From NCBI RefSeq assembly GCF_035917335.1, contig NZ_CP109067.1, positions 6,323,001 to 6,387,000 of the forward strand: a stretch of DNA of 64,000 bases, read 5' to 3'. How positions within the stretch are numbered: position 1 is the first letter of the stretch; each line of letters starts with the position of its first letter. Both the position numbers and the translations under genes were made by a program. Positions 31,265 to 40,038 of the stretch are shown here, in pieces. Below the pieces are notes generated by a model that did no database searches, was not told the DNA's origin, and was given only the letters and a program-made list of their open reading frames with translations. Origin of the DNA: Micromonospora sp. NBC_01813 (lineage in GTDB: Bacteria; Actinomycetota; Actinomycetes; Mycobacteriales; Micromonosporaceae).

Positions 31265-32050
31265 TTACTCTCCTCTGCTCCCGGCCGACGCCGGTGCTTC
31301 CCGCTCCATCAGCACCTCATGGAGGTCGGCGCTGCACCGGGCGACGTTCTCGGTGTGTGCGTTGCGCCCCAGGCTGCGGGGGCGGGGAATGTCGATCGGC
31401 ACGATCTTGCGAATCCGGCCAGGCCGGGGACTGAGCACGACGACCCGGTCGGCGAGCAGCACCGCCTCGTCGATCGAGTGGGTGACGAAGACGATGGTGG
31501 CCGCGCGTTCCATGTGGATCCGCTGCAGCTCGACGGAGAGCTCCTCGCGGGTCAACGCGTCCAATGCGGAGAACGGCTCGTCCATCAGCATGACCTGCGG
31601 CTCGGTGATCAGTGACCGGCACAGTGCCACCCGCTGCTGCATGCCGCCGGACAGCTCGTGTGGCAGCCGCTTCTCGAAGCCGGTCAGCCCCACCAGGTCG
31701 AGCAGTTCGAGGGCCTTGGAACGGTGCCGGCCGCGCCGCAGGCCGAAGATCTCCACCGGCAGCAGCACGTTGTCCAGCACCGAACGCCACGGCAGCAGGG
31801 CCGGCCGTTGGAAGAGCATCGCGATGTCCCGGCGGGCCTTGACGACCTGCTGCCCGCCGACGGTGATGGTGCCGGCAGTCGCCGGCAGCAGCCCGGCGAT
31901 CAGCCGCAACAGGGTGGACTTGCCACACCCGGAGCGACCGACGACCGCGACGAACTCGCCGGCGGCCACCGACAGGTCGATCCCCCGTAGCGCCTCGACA
32001 GTTCCTGACCGGCCGGCGAACGTCCGCCCGACTCCACTGAGCTGGATCAT
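31265..32050 (-). CDS. ABC transporter ATP-binding protein (SsuB/TauB/ThiZ-like)
   Basis: The 261-residue ATPase has Walker A GRSGCGKST, signature LSGGMQQR, Walker B VMLMDEPFSALD and the H-loop THS. It groups by pattern with the nitrate/sulfonate/taurine/pyrimidine importer ATPases. With the divergent lipoprotein and permease it completes an importer. It is the first gene of the minus-strand unit. Confidence 0.92.
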   Translation of the reverse strand: MIQLSGVGRTFAGRSGTVEALRGIDLSVAAGEFVAVVGRSGCGKSTLLRLIAGLLPATAGTITVGGQQVVKARRDIAMLFQRPALLPWRSVLDNVLLPVEIFGLRRGRHRSKALELLDLVGLTGFEKRLPHELSGGMQQRVALCRSLITEPQVMLMDEPFSALDALTREELSVELQRIHMERAATIVFVTHSIDEAVLLADRVVVLSPRPGRIRKIVPIDIPRPRSLGRNAHTENVARCSADLHEVLMEREAPASAGSRGE

Positions 32051-32353
32051 GCGGCCCGGCTGCTCCCTCGTCCAGAGTCGATCAACAGCCGCAACAGAGT
32101 ATCCGGATCGTGCCCGCCACGCACCACCCGTACGGAAAACAGTTTTGTTTCTGATCCGCTACGCGCCATGCCCGCCTGTCGCATTGATGCGGTTTCCCTC
32201 GTACTCTGTTGCCCGCGAAGATTCCCAACGCGATCGCGGTGCCCGGTCCGGCCCCCACCGGGCAGGCGCCGCGCCGGACCAACTACCCCCTCTGGTTGGC
32301 GCGGCGACCTGCGCGTCGTCGGCCAACCTGCGGGTTGGAAAGGACAGACGTTC
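32051..32353. promoter_or_regulatory. Divergent control region of the LLM/ABC cluster
   Basis: This 303-base gap separates the two transcription units. It contains an 11-bp inverted repeat, GCAACAGAGTA (32091-32101) with its complement at 32202-32212, placed almost symmetrically about the centre, and an AT-richer patch (around 32137-32155). I see no TPP riboswitch consensus on either strand and no gene. Confidence 0.5.
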
Positions 32354-33388
32354 ATGACAAGGCTCACCCGCACGTTCGCTGCCACGGCACTCGCGGCAGC
32401 GCTCGCGGTCACCGCCGGCTGCACCTCGGACGACGGCGACGAGGCATCAGGTGGCGGCTCGGAGGAATTGAAGAGCGTGACGTACCTCACGTCCTTCGGT
32501 AACTTCGGCCGAGATTCCTACGCCTGGGTAGCGAAGGACAAGGGCTTCTTCGAGGAAGCCGGCTTCGACGTGGACATCAAGCCCGGGGCCGGAACCGGCG
32601 ACAACATCAAGACCGTCGTGGCTGGACAGGCTGACTTCACGCCGATCGACCTGACCGGTGGCCTGCTGCAGTTCGGCAATGGCGAGGCGAAGGACTTCGT
32701 GGTCGTCGCCGGCATCCAGCAGCGCACGATGGCCGCGATCATCGCGCTCGACGGCAGCGGCATCACCACCCCGAAGGACCTCGAAGGCAAGAAGCTCGCC
32801 GACTCGCCCGGCTCGGTGGTGCGCAACCTCTTCCCGACGTACGCGTCGCTCGCCGGCATCGACGAGACCAAGGTGGAATGGGTCAACGGCACGCCGCAGA
32901 CCCTGATGGGCACCCTGGCGTCGGGCGCGGTGGACGGCATCGGCCAGTTCGTGGTCGGAAAGCCCACCGTGGAGACCGTCGCACAGGGCAAGACCGCCGT
33001 CGTGCTGCCGTACAGCGACATCATGACGGACCTGTACGGCAACGTGCTGATCACCTCGACGAAGATCGCCGAGGAGGACCCGGAGATGGTGAAGCGCTTC
33101 AGCGCGGCACTGCTCAAGGGCCTGGAGTACAGCATCACCAACCCGCAGGAGGCCGGCGAAATCCTGGCCGCCAACGTGGAGGAGTCCAACCCGGCCGCCG
33201 CCGCGGCCGAGCTCGAACTGATGGCCGCGTTCGTGAACTCGACCAGCTCGGGTGTACCGGTCGGCGCGCTCGACAGCCAGCGGATCGCCCGCAGCATCGC
33301 GATCCTGCAGGGTGCCGGTGCGATCCCGGCCGGCCTGGAGCCGGAGCAGATCGTCAACTTCGATCTGGCACCGAACGCCGAATCCTGA
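32354..33388 (+). CDS. ABC substrate-binding lipoprotein, NMT1/THI5-SsuA family
   Basis: The 344-residue protein has a lipoprotein signal ending VTAGC (Cys23) and an acidic Ser/Gly linker. The binding domain follows (YAWVAKDKGFFEEAGFDVDIKPGAGTGDNIKTVVAGQADFTPIDL), typical of NMT1/THI5 and SsuA/TauA proteins. The family imports sulfonates, nitrate-like anions or pyrimidine precursors of thiamine. A GGAAAGGA site precedes the ATG. A 19-bp hairpin separates it from the permease gene. Confidence 0.92.
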   Translation: MTRLTRTFAATALAAALAVTAGCTSDDGDEASGGGSEELKSVTYLTSFGNFGRDSYAWVAKDKGFFEEAGFDVDIKPGAGTGDNIKTVVAGQADFTPIDLTGGLLQFGNGEAKDFVVVAGIQQRTMAAIIALDGSGITTPKDLEGKKLADSPGSVVRNLFPTYASLAGIDETKVEWVNGTPQTLMGTLASGAVDGIGQFVVGKPTVETVAQGKTAVVLPYSDIMTDLYGNVLITSTKIAEEDPEMVKRFSAALLKGLEYSITNPQEAGEILAANVEESNPAAAAAELELMAAFVNSTSSGVPVGALDSQRIARSIAILQGAGAIPAGLEPEQIVNFDLAPNAES

Positions 33389-33395
33389 CCGGCCT

Positions 33396-33436
33396 GACGT
33401 GCGGGTGGACCACCATCGGTGGTCCACCCGCACGTC
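33396..33436 (+). terminator. 19-bp perfect hairpin between lipoprotein and permease genes
   Basis: GACGTGCGGGTGGACCACC (33396-33414) pairs perfectly with 33418-33436 around a 3-base loop, 8 bases after the lipoprotein stop. It lies within an apparent operon and would favour more lipoprotein than permease. Confidence 0.85.
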
Positions 33437-33469
33437 GCGGTGCGCGGCCGGTGACCTGAGGAGACCAAA

Positions 33470-34309
33470 TTGACCGCACTCAAACCGGCGGAGGCCCCGC
33501 CGATTCGTCGGGCAGTCGCCACGCCGGTACGCGGGGTCGGCGGTGGTCGGGCCGCCGCCGTACTGCTGCCGCTGGCCGGTCTGCTGGTGACGGTGACCGC
33601 CTGGTGGCTCGCCACCAGCGTGTTCGACCTGGTGCATTCGGTGGTGCTGCCGCCCCCACAGAACGTGTACGCGGCATTCGAGCTGCGTATCGAGCGGCTG
33701 GCGGACCACGCCCTGGCGACCGCCACATCCACTGTCGTCGGATTCGCGATCTCCACCGTCGTCGGGGTGCTGATCGGGCTGGCACTGGCCAGCTCGCAGG
33801 TGCTGGAACGGATGTTCTCCCCGTTGCTGGTGGCGCTCAACGCCGTACCGAAGATCGTGCTCGCCCCGCTGCTGGTGGTCACCCTGGGCTGGGGTCAGAC
33901 GTCGATCCTCACCATGGTGTTCCTGCTTTGCTTCTTCCCGATCGTGCTCTCCACGGTGACCGGGCTGACCTCCACCCCGACCGACCTGGCGGAGCTGGCG
34001 CGTTCGCTGGACGCGTCGCGGTGGCAGACCTTTCGCAAGATTCGGTTCCCGGCAGCGCTGCCGCAGATCTTCGTCGGGCTGAAGGTCGCGATGCCATTGG
34101 CGGCGATCGGTGCGGTGATCGGCGAGTTCCAGGCCGGTGAGGAGGGTCTGGGCTACATGACCCTGCAGTTCAGCGGGATGGGCGAGAACTCCGCCGCCTG
34201 GGCGGCGATCGTGTTGATCGGCCTGATGAGCATCCTGTTGTACTTCGCGCTGGTCGGGGTCGAACGACTGTTCCTGCCGTGGGTACGGGAGACCACCTCG
34301 GCCCGTTGA
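33470..34309 (+). CDS. ABC transporter permease (SsuC/ThiX-like)
   Basis: The 279-residue permease has about six membrane segments and the EAA-type loop (ELARSLDASRWQTFRKIRFPAALPQIFVGLK) that contacts the ATPase. The start is TTG behind GAGGAGA. With the upstream lipoprotein and the divergent ATPase it forms one importer. It is followed by a 21-bp hairpin shared with the converging gene. Confidence 0.92.
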   Translation: MTALKPAEAPPIRRAVATPVRGVGGGRAAAVLLPLAGLLVTVTAWWLATSVFDLVHSVVLPPPQNVYAAFELRIERLADHALATATSTVVGFAISTVVGVLIGLALASSQVLERMFSPLLVALNAVPKIVLAPLLVVTLGWGQTSILTMVFLLCFFPIVLSTVTGLTSTPTDLAELARSLDASRWQTFRKIRFPAALPQIFVGLKVAMPLAAIGAVIGEFQAGEEGLGYMTLQFSGMGENSAAWAAIVLIGLMSILLYFALVGVERLFLPWVRETTSAR

Positions 34310-34318
34310 CATGCCGTC

Positions 34319-34363
34319 GATGTGCCGCGCCCGCCAGGAAGATCCTGGCGGGCGCGGCACATC
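34319..34363. terminator. 21-bp perfect bidirectional hairpin between convergent genes
   Basis: A 21-base arm (34319-34339) pairs perfectly with 34343-34363 around a 3-base loop. It lies between the permease stop (plus) and the LivJ-type gene stop (minus) and probably ends both transcripts. Confidence 0.88.
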
Positions 34364-34376
34364 GGGTGGGCGACGG

Positions 34377-35597
34377 TCAGCTGGCGAGTCGCCAGCGCCC
34401 GCCCCGGGAGACCAGCATCGTCAGGGCCTGCGGCATCAGCCCGGAGTGGTTGTCCGGCGTCATCCGGATCGGACCGGACAGGCCGTCGAACTGGGTGGTC
34501 TCCAGCACCTCGCGTACCGCCTCGCGGTCGACCGAACCGCCGCTGCTGGAGTTGGCCACCGCGTCGGCGATCAGCTGGACCGCGTCCGCGGCGAACGAGG
34601 AGAATCCGTAGTAGCTGCCGAAGCGGGCGGTGTAGTCGCGGAACCACTGCTTGCGGGCGGCCTTCGCCGGGGTGGTGGCGATCACGTCGTCGATCACCAT
34701 CGTCTGGGTGAAGACCATGTTGACCCCCTCCGTACCGCTGGCGGAGCCACCGGTCAGGAACAGGTCGCCGGCGGCGGCGGCGTCGAAGAAGATCGGTCCT
34801 GGGTAGTCGACCTGCGCCGCGCTGTCGGCGGCCAGCGCCGCCTGTTCGGCCGAGGTCCAGACCAGCAACGCGCCGGGGTTCACCTCCTCGACCTCGAATC
34901 CGTTCTCGTCGTCGTTCTCGGGCTCGGCCAGCGCCCTGACCGCCTGGCTGACGTCGGTGTCGGTGGTGCGGATCTGCTGGGTGCCGACCAGTTCGATGTT
35001 GAGCTTGTCCAGTTCGGCGGTGATCACCCGCAGCCCGTCCTGGCCGTACTCGTCGTCGGTGTGCAGCAGGCTGGCCTGCCTGATGTTGCGTCGCCGCAGT
35101 TCGTTGGCGACGGCGGCGGCGCTGTCCGCCGCGTTCGGCCCGAGCTTGAACAGATGCCGACGCTCGGCGACCGGGGTGGCGACGGCGGTAGCCGGTGCCA
35201 GCGCGATCGTCGGCACCCGTTTGTCGTTGATGGTCCGTGCGGCTCCGACCGCGCAGTCGCTGCAGCTTCCCATGATGATCGCGGTGACCTGGGAGTCGTT
35301 GGTGAAGTCGCCGATGTTGCGAAGCGACTCACTGGGGTCGGAGCGATTGTCCCGGACGTCGAGCCGGATCCGGCGGCCGCCCAGCAGGCCCGATTCGTTG
35401 ATCTGCTCAACTTTCAGTTCGAGGGCCCGTTGGTAGCCCTTGCCTACTGCCGCGGCGGCGCCGGAAAGCTCGAGATCGGCGGCGATGACAATCTCACCGC
35501 CCGCTGTCGAGTCGCCACCGAACTGACATCCAGTGAGCGAGGAGGCCAGCAATGTCGATGCGAGCACCGTGATTAGGGCGGATCGGGTGGGCCTCAA
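34377..35597 (-). CDS. LivJ-type (Peripla_BP_6) substrate-binding lipoprotein, orphan
   Basis: The 406-residue protein has a lipoprotein signal (SSLTGC, Cys24) and a type I periplasmic-binding fold with branched-chain amino acid/amide character (LELSGAAAAVGKGYQRALELKVEQINESGLLGGRRIRLDVRDN; SCSDCAVGAARTIND). The start is a TTG directly after GGAGGA; the longer in-frame ATG has no support. No LivH/M/G/F genes are near, so it is an orphan. It is divergent from the conservon kinase across 465 bases and could present a ligand to it; that is inference. Confidence 0.87.
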   Translation of the reverse strand: MRPTRSALITVLASTLLASSLTGCQFGGDSTAGGEIVIAADLELSGAAAAVGKGYQRALELKVEQINESGLLGGRRIRLDVRDNRSDPSESLRNIGDFTNDSQVTAIIMGSCSDCAVGAARTINDKRVPTIALAPATAVATPVAERRHLFKLGPNAADSAAAVANELRRRNIRQASLLHTDDEYGQDGLRVITAELDKLNIELVGTQQIRTTDTDVSQAVRALAEPENDDENGFEVEEVNPGALLVWTSAEQAALAADSAAQVDYPGPIFFDAAAAGDLFLTGGSASGTEGVNMVFTQTMVIDDVIATTPAKAARKQWFRDYTARFGSYYGFSSFAADAVQLIADAVANSSSGGSVDREAVREVLETTQFDGLSGPIRMTPDNHSGLMPQALTMLVSRGGRWRLAS

Positions 35598-36062
35598 GTC
35601 AGTCCTCCAGGTACGCGGCGGATACGCAACCGGTTGGCGGGGCCGGTGACGCGGTTTCGACGTCCTCAATAGAAGTCGCGCGGACGGCATGCCGTACGGT
35701 GTGCGCGGAGCCTGCAAACTTGGGAAACCTTGCCAATGGGCGGCGTTCTGGTCAAGCGCGCCGGTCGGAAGGCGTCCGGGGCGGTGTCCCACATGTTGGT
35801 GATGCTGACCAGTTGCGAGCGTCGACCTTGCCAATACAAGTGACGGTGGAAGTTCCATTGTTCCTGATCAGGGCGGTGCGATGAAGATACTGTCCGGTAG
35901 CTCTGGCGGGATTGGGCGCCGTCCGACCGATTCCTGCCTAGCGGAGGCTTCCCAAGCGGGCTCACTTCTGGTGAAATCGCGGCCGTGCCGCATGCGGCGC
36001 CCACCGCTGCAGCAGGCGCCGGCCGGGAGTCCGCGTGTGGAGATAGCGACGGAGGCGATGTC
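35598..36062. promoter_or_regulatory. Divergent region between the LivJ-type gene and the conservon
   Basis: This 465-base gap holds an 11-base direct repeat, ACCTTGCCAAT, at 35728-35738 and 35825-35835, suited to a shared regulator. I see no convincing -35/-10 pair. A 61-codon reading frame (35881-36066) that ends in GTGA on the cvnA start has only moderate third-position GC and no good ribosome-binding site, so I do not call it a gene. Confidence 0.5.
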
Positions 36063-39000
36063 GTGAGGACCGGACCGACGACCCTGCCCGACAACGGCCC
36101 GCGTAAGCGGCGGGCACCACTGCGTTGGGTCCCGCGGCTGCGAGATGCCAGGATCAGGTCCAAACTGGCCCTCATCCTGGTGGTGCCGCTGACCGCGGTG
36201 GCCGCGCTTGCGACGGTGCGACTGGTGGAGGTGGGTCAGGGCGCGATCGAGGCGCGGATGGTGCGGTCGATGGCCGAGTTGTCCGTCGACGTCTCCGCGC
36301 TGGCGCAGAACGTCCACAAGGAGCGGATGGCGGCGCTGAGCCTGCTCGCCAGCGGCGGAGCCGACCCCGAGGCGTACAACGGCCAGGTGGCCCGCACCGA
36401 TGAGCGGATCGCCGCGTACACCGCGCGGCGGCAGAGCGCCGGGGACGTTCCGGCAGCCATCGCCCGGCAGCTCACCGACATCGACGACCACCTTGGCACC
36501 CTCAACGCCACCCGCCAGGAGGTGCTCGACCAGGGCCAGATGCCGGTGCAGGAGGCGGTGCTGCGCTACGGCGTCATCCTGTCCGACCTGGTCTCCTACG
36601 GCGAGGTGCTGGGCCAGGTTTCCGGTGACGGCGAGGTGCCGGACAGCCTGCGTGCCGTCTCGGCGTTCGCCCGTGCGAAGGCCGCGACCGCCGAAGAGGA
36701 AGCGATCGTCTTCGCCGCGCTCTCCGCCGGCCGGCTCGAGGAGGAGCAGTTCTCGTCCTACCTGGCGACGCTGACCAGCCAGCAGGAGGCCCTGCTGTCG
36801 TTCTCGCTGGCGGCCTCGCCGTGGGAGCAGGACCTGGTGGCCAACAGCGTCACCGGCGACGCCGTCTTCCTGGCCGACCGGTTCGCCACCGAGATCACCC
36901 GGTCGGTCGGCCAGCAGGCCCCGATCGGCGCGGTCCAGGGCGCGCGGGCAGTCGGCGCGGTCAACGACCTGATGCGGTGGGCGGAGATCCAGCTGGAGTC
37001 CCGGCTGCTCGACCGGGCCACCGAGGTGAGCGGCAACGTCACCCGACAGGCGATCACCGAGTCGGTCCTGGTGCTGATCGCCCTGGTGCTGGCGATCGCG
37101 TTGGCCGTCGTCCTGGCCCGGTCGCTCAACGACTCGTTGGAGCGGCTGCGCGAAGGTGCCCTGTCAGTGGCCGAGCGGGACCTGCCCGACGCGGTGGCCA
37201 AGCTGCGGGACATCAAGGACCTCCACGACCGTGGCCCGGAGGAGATGGTCCGCAACCTGCGGGATTCGATCCGACTGCCCAACCGGGACGAGATCGGTGA
37301 CGTCGGCCGGGCCTTCAACGTGGTCCACCGGGAAGCCGTCCGGATCGCGGCCGAGCAGGCGGCGCTGCGGACGAGCGTGTCGGCGATGTTCCTGTCGCTG
37401 GCCCGCCGGAGTCAGACCCTGGTCGACCGGATGATCGGCGAGCTCGACACGATCGAACGCAACGAGGAGGATCCGAAGCGCCTCGCCCAGCTCTTCCAGC
37501 TCGACCACCTGGCGACGCGGATGCGGCGCAACGACGAGAACCTGCTGGTGCTCGCCGGTGCGGACTCCACCGCGCCGCGACGCGAGGACGCCCTGCTCGT
37601 CGACGCGTTGCGCGCGTCACAGTCCGAGGTGGAGCTCTACAACCGGATCGAGTTCGGCACCATCGACACCGACATCCTGATCTCGGCGCACGCGGTCAAC
37701 GACGTGGTGCGACTGGTCGCCGAGCTGCTCGACAACGCGACCCGGTTCTCGCCGCCGACCACGACGGTCGTCGCGGACGCCCGCCGGCTGCGCGACTACG
37801 TGCTGATCCAGATCGAGGACCGCGGCCTGGGACTCTCCGAGGAGCAACTGGACAACCTGAACCGACGACTGGCCGAACCGTCGGCGATGGACGTGTCGGC
37901 GTTCCGCCTGATGGGCCTCGCGGTCGTCGGGAAACTGTCGAGTCGGTACGGCATCCGGGTCGAGCTGCGGCCGAACGCCGACGGCGGCACCCTGGCCCAG
38001 GTCACGCTGCCCAGCAGTGTTCTGGTGCTGCCGCAGCGGACCCGGGAACCGGCGATCAGCCGAGGGCGTCAGCAGTTGTCGGCGGAGCCGGTCTCCGCCG
38101 CGCCCACGTCCGGTGGCAGTTGGTCGCCGGTCTCCGGACCACCGGCCGCGGTCCCGAACGGGCGTACGTCGACCCTCACCGACCAGTGGCAGAGCCGATC
38201 CTCGCAGTGGAACGCGGTGGCGGGTGCCCCGACGGCGGCGTTCCCGGTGACGACCGCCGGACCGACGGCTCCGGTGTCGGCGACCCCGATGTCTGGTGCT
38301 CCGATGTCTGGTGCCCCGGTGTCGGCGACCCCGATGTCCGGGGCACCGGGGATCGGCATCGGCTCGCCGACGGTGGCCTACCCGGTGTTGCGGCCGTCCA
38401 ACGTGCCTGGTCACCCGGACCAGCCGGTGATCCCAGCGACCGCCCATCCGATGGCACCGGTGGTCCGTCCAGCCGTGGAGCTGCCGCAGGGACCGGTCGC
38501 GGGCGCCGGGGCCGGATCCGGCACCCGGCCGGAGGACGCGACCGAGATGCCGATCTTCCGGGAGATGGAAGCGGTCTGGTTCCGGTCCCACGGCCAGGCG
38601 GACACCGGAGTCATCCAGATGCCGACGGCCGGACATGCTCCGGGGACCGGCGCGCAGTTCGGCGGCGCGACCGCGACGGCCGCCCCCGCGTACGCGCCGG
38701 CACCAGCAGCAGTCCCCGCACCGGCACCCGCGCCGACCAGGCCCGGGCTACCGGCCCGCAACCCGGGACAGTCGGCACCGCCCCCGGCGGCGTACTCTGC
38801 TCCGGTGCAGCCGAACGCCGCACCTCGAGTCGTGGCCGCGCCGACATCCGGGGGACCGTCCACTGCGGGCGTCGCAGGCGGTCCGACCACGGGTGCGATC
38901 CCACGCCAGCGGCTCGGTGACGCCGACGGGTGGCGTACCGCTGCTGACGAAGGCTGGGCCCGGGCAAGCCAGGCCGCCGAGCCGTCCATTGCCGGCACCA

Positions 39001-39203
39001 CCCGGTCCGGCCTGCCGAAACGGCAGCCTCAGGCGCAGCTCGTGCCGGGTGGTGTGCAAACCAAGCCCAACCGCGAGCCGACGCGGCGTACCCCGGACGA
39101 GGTCCGCGGGCTGCTCTCGGCGTACCACCGTGGCGTACAACGTGGTCGGACTGTCGGAACCGAGCAGTACCGTGCCACTTCAACCAAGGAGACCAGCGAA
39201 TGA
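36063..39203 (+). CDS. cvnA: Conservon sensor histidine kinase CvnA with NIT domain
   Basis: The 1046-residue protein has a membrane segment (about 34-54), an outside nitrate/nitrite-sensing (NIT) type helical domain (about 57-330), a second membrane segment (about 334-357), a HAMP-like linker, a dimerisation helix with LDHLATRMRRNDENLL (His482 is the candidate phosphate acceptor) and an HATPase domain (N-box AELLDNATRFS, about 553-563; DRGLGLS). About 400 residues of Pro/Ala/Thr/Gly-rich sequence end it, with SATPMSGAP repeats. The GTG at 36063 has GGAGG six bases upstream. First gene of a four-gene conservon. Confidence 0.92.
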   Translation: MRTGPTTLPDNGPRKRRAPLRWVPRLRDARIRSKLALILVVPLTAVAALATVRLVEVGQGAIEARMVRSMAELSVDVSALAQNVHKERMAALSLLASGGADPEAYNGQVARTDERIAAYTARRQSAGDVPAAIARQLTDIDDHLGTLNATRQEVLDQGQMPVQEAVLRYGVILSDLVSYGEVLGQVSGDGEVPDSLRAVSAFARAKAATAEEEAIVFAALSAGRLEEEQFSSYLATLTSQQEALLSFSLAASPWEQDLVANSVTGDAVFLADRFATEITRSVGQQAPIGAVQGARAVGAVNDLMRWAEIQLESRLLDRATEVSGNVTRQAITESVLVLIALVLAIALAVVLARSLNDSLERLREGALSVAERDLPDAVAKLRDIKDLHDRGPEEMVRNLRDSIRLPNRDEIGDVGRAFNVVHREAVRIAAEQAALRTSVSAMFLSLARRSQTLVDRMIGELDTIERNEEDPKRLAQLFQLDHLATRMRRNDENLLVLAGADSTAPRREDALLVDALRASQSEVELYNRIEFGTIDTDILISAHAVNDVVRLVAELLDNATRFSPPTTTVVADARRLRDYVLIQIEDRGLGLSEEQLDNLNRRLAEPSAMDVSAFRLMGLAVVGKLSSRYGIRVELRPNADGGTLAQVTLPSSVLVLPQRTREPAISRGRQQLSAEPVSAAPTSGGSWSPVSGPPAAVPNGRTSTLTDQWQSRSSQWNAVAGAPTAAFPVTTAGPTAPVSATPMSGAPMSGAPVSATPMSGAPGIGIGSPTVAYPVLRPSNVPGHPDQPVIPATAHPMAPVVRPAVELPQGPVAGAGAGSGTRPEDATEMPIFREMEAVWFRSHGQADTGVIQMPTAGHAPGTGAQFGGATATAAPAYAPAPAAVPAPAPAPTRPGLPARNPGQSAPPPAAYSAPVQPNAAPRVVAAPTSGGPSTAGVAGGPTTGAIPRQRLGDADGWRTAADEGWARASQAAEPSIAGTTRSGLPKRQPQAQLVPGGVQTKPNREPTRRTPDEVRGLLSAYHRGVQRGRTVGTEQYRATSTKETSE

Positions 39204-39610
39204 ACAGGCCCGCAGCTATTCAGGACATGGGCTGGCTGCTCAGCAACTTCGCCGACAGCGTCGCGGGGATCGCTCACGTGGTGGCTGTCTCGGCAGACGG
39301 GCTGCTGCTCGCCTCCTCACGGGACCTGCCGGCCGACCGGGCCGACCAGTTGGCCGCGATCACCTCCGGTGTGGTCAGTTTGACTGACGGCGCTTCGCGG
39401 ATGTTCAGCGCGGGCGGCGTGCTGCAGACTGTGATCGAGATGGACAGCGGCTACCTGTTCCTGATGTCCATCAGCGACGGATCGTCCATGGCGGTACTCG
39501 CGGCCCGCAGCTGCGACGTCGGCCAGGTCGGGTACGAGATGGCGCTGTTGGTCGAGCGGGTGGGTGCCGCTCTCGTCCCGCTGCCTCGAGAGGCCGTGGG
39601 TCGTCCCTGA
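39200..39610 (+). CDS. cvnB: Roadblock/LC7 protein CvnB
   Basis: The 136-residue roadblock-fold protein (WLLSNFADSVAGIAHVVAVSADGLLLASSRDLPADRADQLAAITSGVVSL) overlaps the cvnA stop (ATGA). In conservons, roadblock proteins are thought to act with the small GTPase, as MglB does with MglA, linking the membrane kinase to it. No enzymatic motif is expected or seen. Confidence 0.94.
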   Translation: MNRPAAIQDMGWLLSNFADSVAGIAHVVAVSADGLLLASSRDLPADRADQLAAITSGVVSLTDGASRMFSAGGVLQTVIEMDSGYLFLMSISDGSSMAVLAARSCDVGQVGYEMALLVERVGAALVPLPREAVGRP

Positions 39611-39675
39611 AGTTCGAACGACGAGGGACCGTCACCGGTGAAGCGTCGAGTGACCCCTGAGGAGGTGACCGCCGG

Positions 39676-40038
39676 ATGGGACAGCCACAGGACCCGCGCG
39701 GAGCGCTGGTCCGCCCCTACGCGGTCACCCGGGGACGCACCGAGCCACGCCAGTACATCGCGCTCGAAGCGGTGCTGGTGGCCTCTGCGGCGGCGGTCAC
39801 CGAGTCCCGGTTCGCCGGGCACGACAAGCATCGGATCGCGACGATCTGCGACAACCGTGCCCAGTCCTTGGCCGAGATCGCCGCGTACACCCGGCTGCCG
39901 CTGGGCGTCGCGCGGGTCCTCGTCGCCGACATGGTCGCCGATGGCCTGCTGGCGTTGCACAGCGCCGCTCCCGTAGAGGCTTACGAGGAGCGGATGGAAC
40001 TTCTTGAGAGGGTGCTAAGTGGACTTCGCAGGCTATGA
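39676..40038 (+). CDS. cvnC: DUF742 protein CvnC
   Basis: The 120-residue DUF742 protein (MGQPQDPRGALVRPYAVTRGRTEP; IATICDNRAQSLAEIAAYTRLPLGVARVLVADMVADGLL) has a winged-helix-like C-terminal half. GGAGG lies 10 bases before the ATG. It overlaps the GTPase gene by 20 bases. Its role in conservons is not settled; it may bridge the other components. Confidence 0.93.
   Translation: MGQPQDPRGALVRPYAVTRGRTEPRQYIALEAVLVASAAAVTESRFAGHDKHRIATICDNRAQSLAEIAAYTRLPLGVARVLVADMVADGLLALHSAAPVEAYEERMELLERVLSGLRRL

Noticed and set aside
32051-32353. Second TPP riboswitch ahead of the importer genes
   Set aside because: The conserved CTGAGA and GAACCTGAT elements are absent on both strands.
32047-32490. Minus-strand frame overlapping the lipoprotein start
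   Set aside because: It lacks a ribosome-binding site and shares no domain; the plus-strand lipoprotein with signal peptide explains the region.
35881-36066. 61-codon frame whose stop overlaps the cvnA start as GTGA
   Set aside because: Third-position GC is clearly lower than in neighbouring genes and the ribosome-binding site is poor. The overlap alone is not enough; it may be chance.
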